Below, in pieces: positions 46,194 through 54,922 of a stretch of DNA of 64,000 bases. Source of the DNA: Alteromonas sp. LOR. Lineage in GTDB: Bacteria > Pseudomonadota > Gammaproteobacteria > Enterobacterales > Alteromonadaceae. The notes below the pieces were generated by a model that ran no database searches, was not told the origin of the DNA, and saw nothing but the letters and a program-made list of their open reading frames with translations. The position numbers and the translations under genes were made by a program. The stretch is from positions 1 to 64,000 of the forward strand of contig NZ_JQFW01000004.1 of NCBI RefSeq assembly GCF_000753865.1, in the 5' to 3' direction. Position 1 is the stretch's first letter; every line of letters starts with the position of its first letter.

Positions 46194-48623
46194 ATGAAAC
46201 ACACTACGTTCGCTCTATCCCCCCTATCTCGGGCTCTCATTGTAGGTATTGGTGCTATGGCATCAATATCTACAAGTGCGATTGCGCAAGAGGAAACGCC
46301 TAAAGAAGCTGATGTTGAAAAAATTGAAGTCACAGGCTCGCTGGGCAGCTTACCAGGGCAAGACGTTGAATCTGTTTTTGGGTTCGGAAAGTCTATCTTG
46401 GAGACCCCTCGCTCTGCTTCAACCATTTCACAAGAGCAAATGGAACGATTTAACGTCACGGATATAGACGAACTGGTTGCCTTTGCACCGGGTACATTTA
46501 CACAATCTTTCTTTGGTGTGGCAGGCTCTTTGGATGTTCGAGGAACGCCAGGTGAAAACTATTTTAGAGGGGTTAAGCGTCTTGATAACCCAGGCAACTA
46601 CCCTACCCCTATTGGTGCATCTAGCCGAATAGATATTGTACGTGGCCCCGCGTCTCCTATTTACGGCCCATCTAAGATTGGGGGTTACCTTAACTTTAAC
46701 CCTAAATCTGCTCGCGCATCGTCCGGTCAATACTTAGATTCTCCTACAGGTAGACTTTCTTACACCGCAGGTTCGTGGGATAAGAGTATTCTTACCGCTG
46801 AAGTGGGCGGCCCTGCTGAGGTGGGTGGTAAAGAAATGGGTTACTATCTTTACGGCGAAGTAGAAAACTCAGATAGCTACTACGACAATACGCAAACCGA
46901 CCAAACCATTTTACAAGCCTCGTTCAATATCGATATTACCGATAACCTGCGCTTTGAGTTCGGTGGAATGTATCATGACTTTGATGGTAACCAGGTGGCT
47001 GGTTGGAACCGTTTAACTCAAGACCTCGTTGACGACGGAACCTACATTACCGGTACAGCACTGCCATTAGATACCGATGGTGACGGACAAATAAGCCATG
47101 AAGAATATGGTGCTGTTAACATTGCGGGCAATAGCTTTTTCTACGTGCCTGGCGCAGCATTTACCGACGATGAAGCAACCGACTTAATGAAGCTTCAAAA
47201 TGTAGGTACAACAACATTAAGCGGTAACCAAGTGCTTGTTGCACCTGATGATCAGCTCGGTAACGAAGCTATTACCCTTTATTTTGATACCATTTTTTAC
47301 GCTGATGAGTGGGAAATTCGCAACCAGCTTTTCTACGATTATTACGATAACATCAATGAAAACGCCTATGGATTTTCTCAGTTTCATGAAAGCTGGGTAG
47401 TAGAAGATAAGCTCATTTTCGCTACCGAATACGAAAAAGACAGTTTACTCGCGCAGTTCCAATTCTCGCCATCTATACGCTACACCGACTTTGAACACGG
47501 TGATGACTTTACGTTTGAGTACTTTAACCGCCGCGACCTCACTATGGCGTCATCGCCATTAGACCGCCGCTTATTGTCAACTCGCTCTGGTAAAAATTAC
47601 GATAACTACGATGTAGGTAACTACCTAGATTTAGGCATCGCTGCCATGACCGATTTAACATGGGATTGGGGGCTTAACCTCGTTTTAGGTTTACGTTACG
47701 ACACCATAGACATTGAAAGTACTTCTCGCAGCGATTTACTACTTTTTGCTACGGGTGATGAGACGCCGGTTTACGCAGAAGAAACCGTAGACGGTTGGTC
47801 TTGGAATGCCAGTATTTCCTACGAGTTCGATTTTGGCCTTATTCCTTACTTCACCGCTGCCGAACAGGCAACGCTCGTTGCCGGTCAAGGTGCAGAGATT
47901 GGTGTAGGCCAGTTAAACCAACCCGGCTCTAGCGGCGCTTTTGATACTTCAGAACTTATTGAGTACGGTGTTAAAGGCTCGCTATTAGACGACACCCTTT
48001 ACTTTGCCCTATCTGCCTTTGAGCAAGAGCGCACCGATTTCAACACGCAAAATGTTGTCACCAATAACACGACTAATAACGAAGGTATTGAGTTTGAGCT
48101 TCGCTGGGTGGTTAACGAAAACCTTGTGGTTTCAGCAGGCTACACTAACATTGAAGTGATTAACCTTACTGCATTAAGTAACGGCAATCAGTTTGGTTTC
48201 TTGGGCGCTGAAGATTTGGTCAACCTTACGGATCCGTCTCTCGTGTTTGGCGGAAATGTTATTGGGCTTAACCTTATTGGTGAAGGATTTGCCAATTCAG
48301 ACGGTCGTAAGGCGGGTATTCCTGAAAATATTTATACCCTGACGGCCACTTACGACTTCCAGAATGGATACGCAGCCAATGTAAGTGTTGTTGATGTAGA
48401 AGAGGTCGCCTCTGGCTTTTCTGCTGCCGTTACACTTCCTGCTTACACCTTAGTGAATGCTGGTCTGTCTTATGAAGCTGAAGATTGGACGGTTAATGTG
48501 ACGGTTAAGAACTTAACCGATGAACGTTATTTCCGTGCTAACTTCCCGGACTTGTTTGGTAGTCAAATTGTATTGCCGGAATTACCACGTCACTGGAACG
48601 CTACTTTCGCTTATAAATTTTAA
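46194..48623 (+). CDS. TonB-dependent outer-membrane receptor
   Basis: An 809-residue receptor with a signal peptide (about 1-32, ending STSAIAQEE). A plug follows (SILETPRSASTISQEQMERF, VRGTPGENYFRGV, RIDIVRGPASPIYGPSKIGG), then a 22-strand-type barrel ending in the aromatic terminus PRHWNATFAYKF. It would import a ligand too large or scarce for porins; its place among purine genes suggests a nucleoside, purine or ureide. An extracellular segment holds a complete EF-hand-like loop (Asp293 to Glu304). AGAGGA precedes the ATG. Confidence 0.92.
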   Translation: MKHTTFALSPLSRALIVGIGAMASISTSAIAQEETPKEADVEKIEVTGSLGSLPGQDVESVFGFGKSILETPRSASTISQEQMERFNVTDIDELVAFAPGTFTQSFFGVAGSLDVRGTPGENYFRGVKRLDNPGNYPTPIGASSRIDIVRGPASPIYGPSKIGGYLNFNPKSARASSGQYLDSPTGRLSYTAGSWDKSILTAEVGGPAEVGGKEMGYYLYGEVENSDSYYDNTQTDQTILQASFNIDITDNLRFEFGGMYHDFDGNQVAGWNRLTQDLVDDGTYITGTALPLDTDGDGQISHEEYGAVNIAGNSFFYVPGAAFTDDEATDLMKLQNVGTTTLSGNQVLVAPDDQLGNEAITLYFDTIFYADEWEIRNQLFYDYYDNINENAYGFSQFHESWVVEDKLIFATEYEKDSLLAQFQFSPSIRYTDFEHGDDFTFEYFNRRDLTMASSPLDRRLLSTRSGKNYDNYDVGNYLDLGIAAMTDLTWDWGLNLVLGLRYDTIDIESTSRSDLLLFATGDETPVYAEETVDGWSWNASISYEFDFGLIPYFTAAEQATLVAGQGAEIGVGQLNQPGSSGAFDTSELIEYGVKGSLLDDTLYFALSAFEQERTDFNTQNVVTNNTTNNEGIEFELRWVVNENLVVSAGYTNIEVINLTALSNGNQFGFLGAEDLVNLTDPSLVFGGNVIGLNLIGEGFANSDGRKAGIPENIYTLTATYDFQNGYAANVSVVDVEEVASGFSAAVTLPAYTLVNAGLSYEAEDWTVNVTVKNLTDERYFRANFPDLFGSQIVLPELPRHWNATFAYKF

Positions 48624-48652
48624 TCCTGTTATTTAAGCGACAAGCCAAGGTG

Positions 48653-48917
48653 ATACCAGTTCGCATAGATAATTGCCCACTCAGAAGGCACTGGCAAGTT
48701 TCCTAGCAAAGCATGGGAATGCAGGAATGGCTGTTCCCTTTCAAATTCCCAGAATGACGCTGGGGAATTTGCCAGACCTTCCCGAAGGGCGAGTTTAAAA
48801 TGCCCGTACTCTTTGTTGTGTCACCTTGATGTAGAACAACTGCACCTGCGGTAACACGCCGCGATTCCGAACATTTTAAGTCTCGCTGAGTGGATAATTA
48901 TCTATGCGGACTGGTAT
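48653..48917. mobile_element. MITE-like element with 32-bp terminal inverted repeats
   Basis: The left end (48653-48684, beginning ATACCAGTTCGCATAGATAA) and right end (48886-48917, ending TTATCTATGCGGACTGGTAT) are inverted repeats identical at 29 of 32 positions. The 265-bp element contains no gene. A short related palindrome occurs at 54853-54911. No clear target duplication is visible, and transposition itself is inference. Confidence 0.72.
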
Positions 48918-48946
48918 AAACCCAGTTCTCTGGGTTTACCTTTTTT
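48918..48946 (+). terminator. Hairpin plus T-run immediately before nup ribosome site
   Basis: AAACCCAG and CTGGGTTT form a perfect 8-bp stem with a TTCT loop. ACC and six T follow, 18 bp before the NUP-family start codon. It could end readthrough from the receptor gene or act as an attenuator of the next gene. Confidence 0.7.
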
Positions 48947-48963
48947 ATTGGAGACATTTATTT

Positions 48964-50148
48964 ATGTATTTACGCGTTTTATCCCTATTGCGGCCCACTT
49001 TGTCATTGAGCGTTTCAATTGCTGTGAGCATCTTAAGCGCAATGAGCTTTTCATCATTTGCACAGGACACAAACTCCCAAGCTAATTCTGTATCGTTGAC
49101 ATCATCGAGTTCTACAGCAGCACCGGCTCATGAACAAACGAAGTTGAAGGTAAAAGTGGTCGTTGTAAGCATGTTTGAAATTGGCGAGGACACGGGTGAC
49201 GCTCCGGGAGAGTTCCAGCTTTGGCGTGAACGGGAGTCATTAGATACGGTTTACCCTATGCCCCATGCTCATCATGATGTGTTCGCAAATGAACAAAAAG
49301 GCATGATTGGTATTGTAACAGGAATGGGTATTGCCAGAGCGTCTGCTGCCATTATGGCGTTAGGGTTAGACCAGCGTTTTGACTTATCACAAGCGTATTG
49401 GATAGTGGCGGGCATTGCCGGTATCGACCCATTTGATAGCACTATTGGCAGTGCCGTTTGGACTGACTATGTGGTAGACGGCGACCTTGCTCATCACATT
49501 GATGCGCGGGAAATTCCGGATAGCTGGAACACGGGTTACTTTCCTCTATTCACCCACGCACCATACGCAAATGCCGAAAGTGTTAATGTTGAAGACAGCC
49601 CAAATGGCGAGGTTTATCAGCTCAACGAAAGCTTAGCAAAGTGGGCATATTCTCTTACTAAAAATACCGAGTTACCTAATACCCCTGCTATGGATGCATT
49701 GCGCTCTAAGTACCAAGGGTTTCCCAACGCGCTGCAACAACCTGTTGTTACCTATGGTTCTCACCTATCAGCATCTACGTTTTGGCATGGCAAAAAGCTA
49801 AATACCTGGGCTAATGACTGGGTTTCTTACTGGACTCGTTCAAAGGGAAACTTCATGACGTCAGGCATGGAAGACTCGGCAACACTGCAGAGTATGACCT
49901 ATTTACACAATGCAGGTCTGGTAGACAAAAATCGTTTAGTCATATTGCGTACGGCTAGTAACTTTACTATGCAACCACCAGGGCTTTCCGCCGCAGAAAA
50001 TTTAGAAACAGAAAGCTCTGGCGATGGGTATGCAGCAATGAGAAGTGCCATCGAATCAGCCTATTTAGTGGGAAGCCAATTCAGCGACTATATTCTTGAC
50101 CATTGGGATGAAGTGAAGACTGAACCGCCATCGCTTGATAGGCAGTAA
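48964..50148 (+). CDS. NUP-family (purine nucleoside permease) secreted protein
   Basis: A 394-residue protein of the family annotated purine nucleoside permease (NUP). It has a clear signal peptide (about 1-34, ending SFSSFAQD) but no further membrane helices. The mature part looks like a nucleoside-phosphorylase-type fold (VVVSMFEIGEDTGDAPGEF, GIVTGMGIARASA, WIVAGIAGIDP, and LRTASNFTMQPPG near the end). A periplasmic nucleoside-binding or nucleoside-cleaving role is more plausible than permease. ATG at 48964 (GGAGA upstream) is preferred over an ATG 20 codons earlier that lies in the hairpin region. Confidence 0.8.
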   Translation: MYLRVLSLLRPTLSLSVSIAVSILSAMSFSSFAQDTNSQANSVSLTSSSSTAAPAHEQTKLKVKVVVVSMFEIGEDTGDAPGEFQLWRERESLDTVYPMPHAHHDVFANEQKGMIGIVTGMGIARASAAIMALGLDQRFDLSQAYWIVAGIAGIDPFDSTIGSAVWTDYVVDGDLAHHIDAREIPDSWNTGYFPLFTHAPYANAESVNVEDSPNGEVYQLNESLAKWAYSLTKNTELPNTPAMDALRSKYQGFPNALQQPVVTYGSHLSASTFWHGKKLNTWANDWVSYWTRSKGNFMTSGMEDSATLQSMTYLHNAGLVDKNRLVILRTASNFTMQPPGLSAAENLETESSGDGYAAMRSAIESAYLVGSQFSDYILDHWDEVKTEPPSLDRQ

Positions 50149-50277
50149 GCTGTAGCCTGCGGTAATAGTCCTGATAGAAGAAAGCAGCACCTTGCCCACT
50201 TTTCGCTTTACACTGCCCTATCAATCGATTAAAAATAAATCATCAAGGAAAGACAATAATAATCGTTGAGACACTAA

Positions 50278-50607
50278 ATGAACAAATTACCCTATAGCGG
50301 CCTTACCTACTGGCTTGCCATGCTGAGCTGTTTTCTTTTTATTTTCGGTGGATTCACTGTGGTGTTGGCACTTGCTGCTTTGCTCCTATCGATAAAGTCT
50401 CAACGGACTTATGCGCAAGCCTCTAATGAATACAACAACATTGGTAAAGTTAACAAAGCAAAAATCATCGCCATTATTGGTTTAGTACTCAATGTGATCA
50501 TTCTTGGCGTTACCATTTGGACACTGACAACTATCGGCTGGGATGCGTGGTCAGATGAATTTGTTCGCAAGTGGAATGAAGGGTTAGAAAACGGTCGCGG
50601 TTACTAG
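50278..50607 (+). CDS. Small membrane protein with two helices
   Basis: A 109-residue hypothetical protein. Two hydrophobic segments (about 10-37 and 62-84) flank a polar loop (KSQRTYAQASNEYNNIGKVNK), a layout like DUF4190/CCC-type small membrane proteins. The short C-terminus is Trp-rich and acidic. No function can be assigned. It lies alone between the NUP gene and the convergent hybrid kinase. Confidence 0.6.
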   Translation: MNKLPYSGLTYWLAMLSCFLFIFGGFTVVLALAALLLSIKSQRTYAQASNEYNNIGKVNKAKIIAIIGLVLNVIILGVTIWTLTTIGWDAWSDEFVRKWNEGLENGRGY

Positions 50608-50652
50608 CTTAAAGGCTGCAGCCTCTAAGCTAATAACCGCTTACACAACGAT

Positions 50653-52677
50653 TTAGGCAAAAGTCGATTTGCTAATTAGCGTTTGTTTCACATGAGATAA
50701 CACGTCGTTTTTGGCAACTGGCTTGCTCAAGAAGCCAGTCATTCCAGCCTCAAAACACGCTTTTTTATCATCAGGTGCTGTATGGGCGGTTACCGCTACA
50801 ATACGACCAACTTCAGACAGCAACTTTTCAGCAAGGATCCCGCTAGTTGCGCCATAGCCATCAAGCACTGGCATGGCTAAGTCCATCAATATGAGGTCGT
50901 ACTGCTTGTCTCTAGCCTTCTCAAGCGCAATTTGCCCATTTTCAGCCATATCTACAACAAATTGAAAGTCTTCAAACATAGATGACAGCACAAGCCTGTT
51001 AATATCGTTGTCGTCAACAATGAGCACGTTAATCGTAGTGCGCAACAAATCTGAAGAGAACACGACTTCTGAGTCAATAACATCATGGGTGTTTTGCACA
51101 ACTTGAACAGGCATAACAATATCGAAACACGTACCCCGGTGTTCAACTGAGCTAACGGTAAGTTCGCCTTCCATTTTACTTACCAATTGCTTAGCCGTGG
51201 ATAATGCCAAACCATTGTCATTACGCGATTCTGATGATTCCTGGGGGGCGCTCATAAGGGGTTTAAAGAGTTCCCGCATTGCAGGTTCGCTCATTGCCGG
51301 CCCTGAACCTTCAATAGAGGCGTGAAAAACCGCGTTATCTTTTTTGTGCAATAAGGCTACGTGTATGGTGAGGCCATTAAGCTCTGAGCGCTTGATGATA
51401 AATGAGGCAACATTTTTGACCACTTGTGCCATTCGCGCCGCATCACCCTGAATGTAGGTTTCTGCCCCAAATTCTAGAGACGTATTAAAGCTTATGCCCC
51501 GCTCTTCGCAACGCATTTCAAGTATACCTACCACGTCATCAAGAAGCGCTTTTATACAAAACGGAGTAGTCTCTAGCGTGAAGTCCTGATTGATGATGGC
51601 AGTATAATCCACCACATCATTAATTAGGCTACCTAATCGGTCTGCACTGCGAAGGGCAAAGTCTGCTTTTTTCTCGCGTCGACCATCATGCTGCTCGTGC
51701 TTCAGCGCTTCTAGCATACCGACAATGCCGTTTAATGGCGTTTTCAACTCGTGGCTGACTCTGGCAAGCAGTGCGCCTTTCTCAGCTGCAACGGCCTCTG
51801 CTTCTTTGCGCTTTTGGTCTAATGCAAGTCGCAGTTCCACTGCTTTATTCACGTTCTGGCAAGTTCCAAATAATCGCAGGCACTCGCCATTTTGCATTTC
51901 GGCCATACCGTGGGTTTCAATCCACACTGTATTTCCCTTTGCAGTAACCAGCCTCAAGGTAGAGCTCCAAGGTTCACCGGTTTCTGCGGTATGAGCCACA
52001 ATACGAGATATTTCGTCCCGGTCGAAACCTTCTCTATAAAACTCGATGGCAGAACCTAATGAGGGTTCAAAGTCACTGTCAACTTCGTGGATCTTTCTTG
52101 TTTGAGACGACCAGGTGAGTATATTAGTCGCAAACTCAACTTCCCACGTGCCGATATTGGCAACGCTTTGAAGTTTTTCATATAAGGTATTTTGTTTATT
52201 TTCTGTCTTTTCGATATCAAATTTAGACAGTTCGGTGCTTAACCATTCATCAAGAAGCAAGAGCTTATCAGCGTCATCCTTACGTTTGGGATCGACGTTT
52301 ATTGCCACAACAAAAATACATTTATCATCTAATACGTGTGCTTTACCGCGAATGAACGTATTCGCGTCGAAGTAGGTTTTTACCCACTGCTTAAATGCAA
52401 TAGTGGCCTCTATACTGGACGAAGGGAAATTACTGTCTAATGGAAAACGGCTGTTTGGCGAGAAGTCACCTGCAAATGAGGGAATAACCGAAAACGAGGG
52501 TGCGTGGGCTGATGAGGCTTTTGCAACAATCTCTACCGTATCTTTATCTAAACACACTATTGCGCACTGAAAGACATTCATTGTTTTCGCTGCGCTTTTA
52601 ACAATTCGCTGGAACGTTTCTTTTAACTGCTCCCCTAACAATGCGTTTAGATTAGATTGCTCGTCGTAAAAAATCAT
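50653..52677 (-). CDS. Hybrid sensor protein (PAS-HisKA-HATPase-REC) with degenerate ATP site
   Basis: A 674-residue soluble protein: GAF-like N-terminus (about 10-150), PAS domain (about 165-280), dimerisation box with His309 (ARVSHELKTPLNGIVG), a HATPase-like region (about 375-525) and a receiver (about 548-670) with Asp599 and VDDND. The ATP-binding motifs are damaged: the usual N-box Asn is Phe426, the G1 box DTGxG reads GSGPA (457-461), and G2 is reduced to NGLAL. Autokinase activity is therefore doubtful, while both phosphorelay residues remain. It is downstream of the REC-GGDEF gene on the same strand. Confidence 0.85.
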   Translation of the reverse strand: MIFYDEQSNLNALLGEQLKETFQRIVKSAAKTMNVFQCAIVCLDKDTVEIVAKASSAHAPSFSVIPSFAGDFSPNSRFPLDSNFPSSSIEATIAFKQWVKTYFDANTFIRGKAHVLDDKCIFVVAINVDPKRKDDADKLLLLDEWLSTELSKFDIEKTENKQNTLYEKLQSVANIGTWEVEFATNILTWSSQTRKIHEVDSDFEPSLGSAIEFYREGFDRDEISRIVAHTAETGEPWSSTLRLVTAKGNTVWIETHGMAEMQNGECLRLFGTCQNVNKAVELRLALDQKRKEAEAVAAEKGALLARVSHELKTPLNGIVGMLEALKHEQHDGRREKKADFALRSADRLGSLINDVVDYTAIINQDFTLETTPFCIKALLDDVVGILEMRCEERGISFNTSLEFGAETYIQGDAARMAQVVKNVASFIIKRSELNGLTIHVALLHKKDNAVFHASIEGSGPAMSEPAMRELFKPLMSAPQESSESRNDNGLALSTAKQLVSKMEGELTVSSVEHRGTCFDIVMPVQVVQNTHDVIDSEVVFSSDLLRTTINVLIVDDNDINRLVLSSMFEDFQFVVDMAENGQIALEKARDKQYDLILMDLAMPVLDGYGATSGILAEKLLSEVGRIVAVTAHTAPDDKKACFEAGMTGFLSKPVAKNDVLSHVKQTLISKSTFA

Positions 52678-52890
52678 TTAAGTAAACCTTGAAACCGCTC
52701 GTTAAACACCCGCAACGCAAAAATCCGCGCAATGACATTGTCCTTTGTCAGGTGACCAAATAATATTTCAAACATTAACCTAGATTACCCGCAAATCCCC
52801 ATCGTGAATATTAAACAATAGGATAGATATAATGCTTTTTAGATGGCGCAACACAGCTTATTACATTAATTCACAGGCGGGAACATTTTA

Positions 52891-53016
52891 GTGAAGACAA
52901 AGTCTTGGGTGAAAACAGAGCGTTGGATGAAAACGAAGTCTTGGATGAAACCAAAGTGATCGGTTCAGATGACGGATGATACGGATGATACAGATGATAC
53001 AGATGATACGGATGAT
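52891..53016. repeat. Two tandem arrays: 18 bp x4 then 9 bp x5
   Basis: GTGAAGACAAAGTCTTGG, GTGAAAACAGAGCGTTGG, ATGAAAACGAAGTCTTGG and a partial fourth unit occupy 52891-52959 and read as a 22-codon frame (VKTKSW-type). GATGATACG/GATGATACA units follow to 53016. Both lie between the two minus-strand signalling genes. Confidence 0.88.
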
Positions 53017-53085
53017 AAGAAGCAAAGCATGATGAGGGGCGAAAGCAGGGATATTTATATTTGTAAATACCCCATGGTTTCAAGG

Positions 53086-54012
53086 CTAATGTGAAAAACC
53101 TTTCGCTTGGTTTCTACCCGTATCTTTAGCTTCAAATAGCGCCACATCGGCCTCTTTAATTAAGGAGGTTGCACTTGAATCGATGAGTTCACGGGCGGGT
53201 TTTGTGGAATATCCAGCACTGACTGTCACTATGCCATCAAGGCCATATTCATGGGTAATTTTAGCTTCGTTTACAGCGTTCACGATTTGCTCAGCAACAA
53301 TACCAGCGCCGATTTCATCTACATAGGGCAATATCACCAAGAACTCTTCACCGCCAAAACGTATAACCGCATCTTTAGGTCGTTTAACCGTGTTTTCAAT
53401 GATAGAGGCAACCCCTTGCAAGCAAGTATCGCCTTCAAGGTGACCGTAGTTATCGTTGAACAGCTTAAAACGGTCGATATCGATAACGATAGCACCAACA
53501 CTGTCTTTGTCTCTTGCCACTTGTTTGATTGTTTTCGGAATTTCTTTTGCTAAGTACGAACGATTATACAGCCCAGTAAGTTGGTCGTGATAAACCATAC
53601 TTTCCAAAAATTCAGTCCGAGTTTTATTCTCTAGGTGAGTTTTAATGCGGTGAGTCAACGTTGATGCATTTACTGGCTTCATCACAAAATCAGAAGCGCC
53701 TACTTCCCAGCACGCATTTTCAACTTGTACGTCCATAGTCGCGGTAACGAAAATAATAGGGATAGAGGCCGTTTCAGGAAAGACTCTGAGCGCTTGGCAT
53801 ACTTCCAAACCATTTTTATCCGGCATGTTCATATCTAGTAGCACTAGGTCTGGCACGTCTTGTCGGCATTTTTGTATTGCCTCGCGACCACTACTTGCGG
53901 TTTGACACACTACAAAACTTTCAAGAATAGACTCAAGCAATATACGACTAGCAATCTCATCATCTACGATTAAGACTTTGCACTCTGAGAAGGGTTTTAT
54001 TTTTGCTAACAT
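53086..54012 (-). CDS. Response regulator with diguanylate cyclase domain
   Basis: A 308-residue cytoplasmic protein. The receiver domain (about 10-128) has Asp17/Asp18, phospho-acceptor Asp60 (LVLLDMNMPDKNG) and Lys112. The GGDEF domain (about 140-305) has an active GGEEF site (220-224) and an allosteric I-site RPKD (211-214) at the correct spacing, so c-di-GMP synthesis with product inhibition is expected. It precedes the hybrid sensor on the same strand, and an Hpt gene is divergent from it. The three probably form a phosphorelay. Confidence 0.93.
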   Translation of the reverse strand: MLAKIKPFSECKVLIVDDEIASRILLESILESFVVCQTASSGREAIQKCRQDVPDLVLLDMNMPDKNGLEVCQALRVFPETASIPIIFVTATMDVQVENACWEVGASDFVMKPVNASTLTHRIKTHLENKTRTEFLESMVYHDQLTGLYNRSYLAKEIPKTIKQVARDKDSVGAIVIDIDRFKLFNDNYGHLEGDTCLQGVASIIENTVKRPKDAVIRFGGEEFLVILPYVDEIGAGIVAEQIVNAVNEAKITHEYGLDGIVTVSAGYSTKPARELIDSSATSLIKEADVALFEAKDTGRNQAKGFSH

Positions 54013-54502
54013 GATTTATGACAAACTGCTGAACGTTAAAAAAATAGAAGAAATACAATGCGTCACAAAAAGCCCTGTTTTGATAATGAAGAATTAAATA
54101 AAATTGATTTTCATTATACATAAGTCTAACAATAATGCTCGGCTAGCATGGTAGAACTCATCTATATTTACCCTACTTTCATCGTAATGCATCATTACCC
54201 TATGAAAAATAATGAAAGACCGTGAAGGGTATCACAGGAGATAACCAAAAAAATTGCGACAAACACTCACGTACTTATCTTGATGTGCTCATTTTAACGT
54301 ACCTATCGTGACGCTCTCATTTAAAGTGCTGAGCAAGCAGCAGTCTCTTGTTGTGTCTAAATAATAGATACTCTCGAAAGATATTCCCACTTTTATTTAT
54401 AAGCTAGGGCGTGTTGATCTTTACTGTACATTTTTAAAGCCACTGCAATTTCCTCTTTTTTTTGCTATCGTCATTTCATCTAAACATAGGAAAGGTTTTG
54501 CA
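54013..54502. other. Divergent intergenic region with a 28-bp tandem duplication
   Basis: About 490 bases between the REC-GGDEF and Hpt genes. Two 28-bp units (54270-54297 and 54298-54325, starting CGTACTTATCTTGATG and CGTACCTATCGTGACG) share 22 of 28 bases. Otherwise AT-rich with no gene; both promoters must lie here. Confidence 0.6.
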
Positions 54503-54853
54503 ATGACCGCAGATACTCAAGCAAATTTATGGAACGCAGAAGAGGCCTTAGCCAGATTGGGAGGCAATGAAACACTCCTAAACCGTATCGTTGGTATGTA
54601 TTTAGAACAAGTAAATCTGAAACAACAGCAGCTTTTAGCCGCCATCAACGCAATGAATTTGGATGAAGTTCGTTTGCAAAGCCACTCCCTAAAAGGTTTA
54701 TCCGGTGATGTGGGCGCGGATGCCGTGCGAGAAAAAGCATCCAACATCGAGCTATTTGCCAAGGATAATGCTATGGATAAAGTGGCTAGCGAAGCTGATA
54801 ACCTCGACGCGGTAATAAAAGCAACCATTGCGAAAATGGAAAAGGGCCTGTAA
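54503..54853 (+). CDS. Histidine phosphotransfer (Hpt) protein
   Basis: A 116-residue stand-alone Hpt domain with the phospho-acceptor His61 in QSHSLKGLSGDVGA, inside a four-helix bundle pattern. It would shuttle phosphate between receiver domains, most plausibly between the hybrid sensor and the REC-GGDEF protein encoded next door on the opposite strand. AGGAAAGG precedes the ATG. Its stop codon overlaps the first base of a palindromic repeat that may serve as terminator. Confidence 0.9.
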   Translation: MTADTQANLWNAEEALARLGGNETLLNRIVGMYLEQVNLKQQQLLAAINAMNLDEVRLQSHSLKGLSGDVGADAVREKASNIELFAKDNAMDKVASEADNLDAVIKATIAKMEKGL

Positions 54854-54911
54854 TACCAGTCCGCATAGATAGTTACCCACTGAGTGAGCATTTATCTAAA
54901 CGGACTGGTAT
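54853..54911. repeat. Short palindromic repeat related to the 48653 element
   Basis: ATACCAGTCCG at the left and CGGACTGGTAT at the right form perfect 11-bp ends of a 59-bp palindromic unit. Its left arm closely matches the terminal repeat of the 265-bp element. It lies between the convergent Hpt and adenine deaminase genes and could act as a bidirectional terminator. Confidence 0.78.
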
Positions 54912-54922
54912 AAAAAACCTGC

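Noticed and set aside
52871-53083. 70-residue minus-strand frame with HPYHL-type repeats
   Set aside because: Its sequence is only the translation of the 9-bp and 18-bp tandem arrays; no ribosome site or family.
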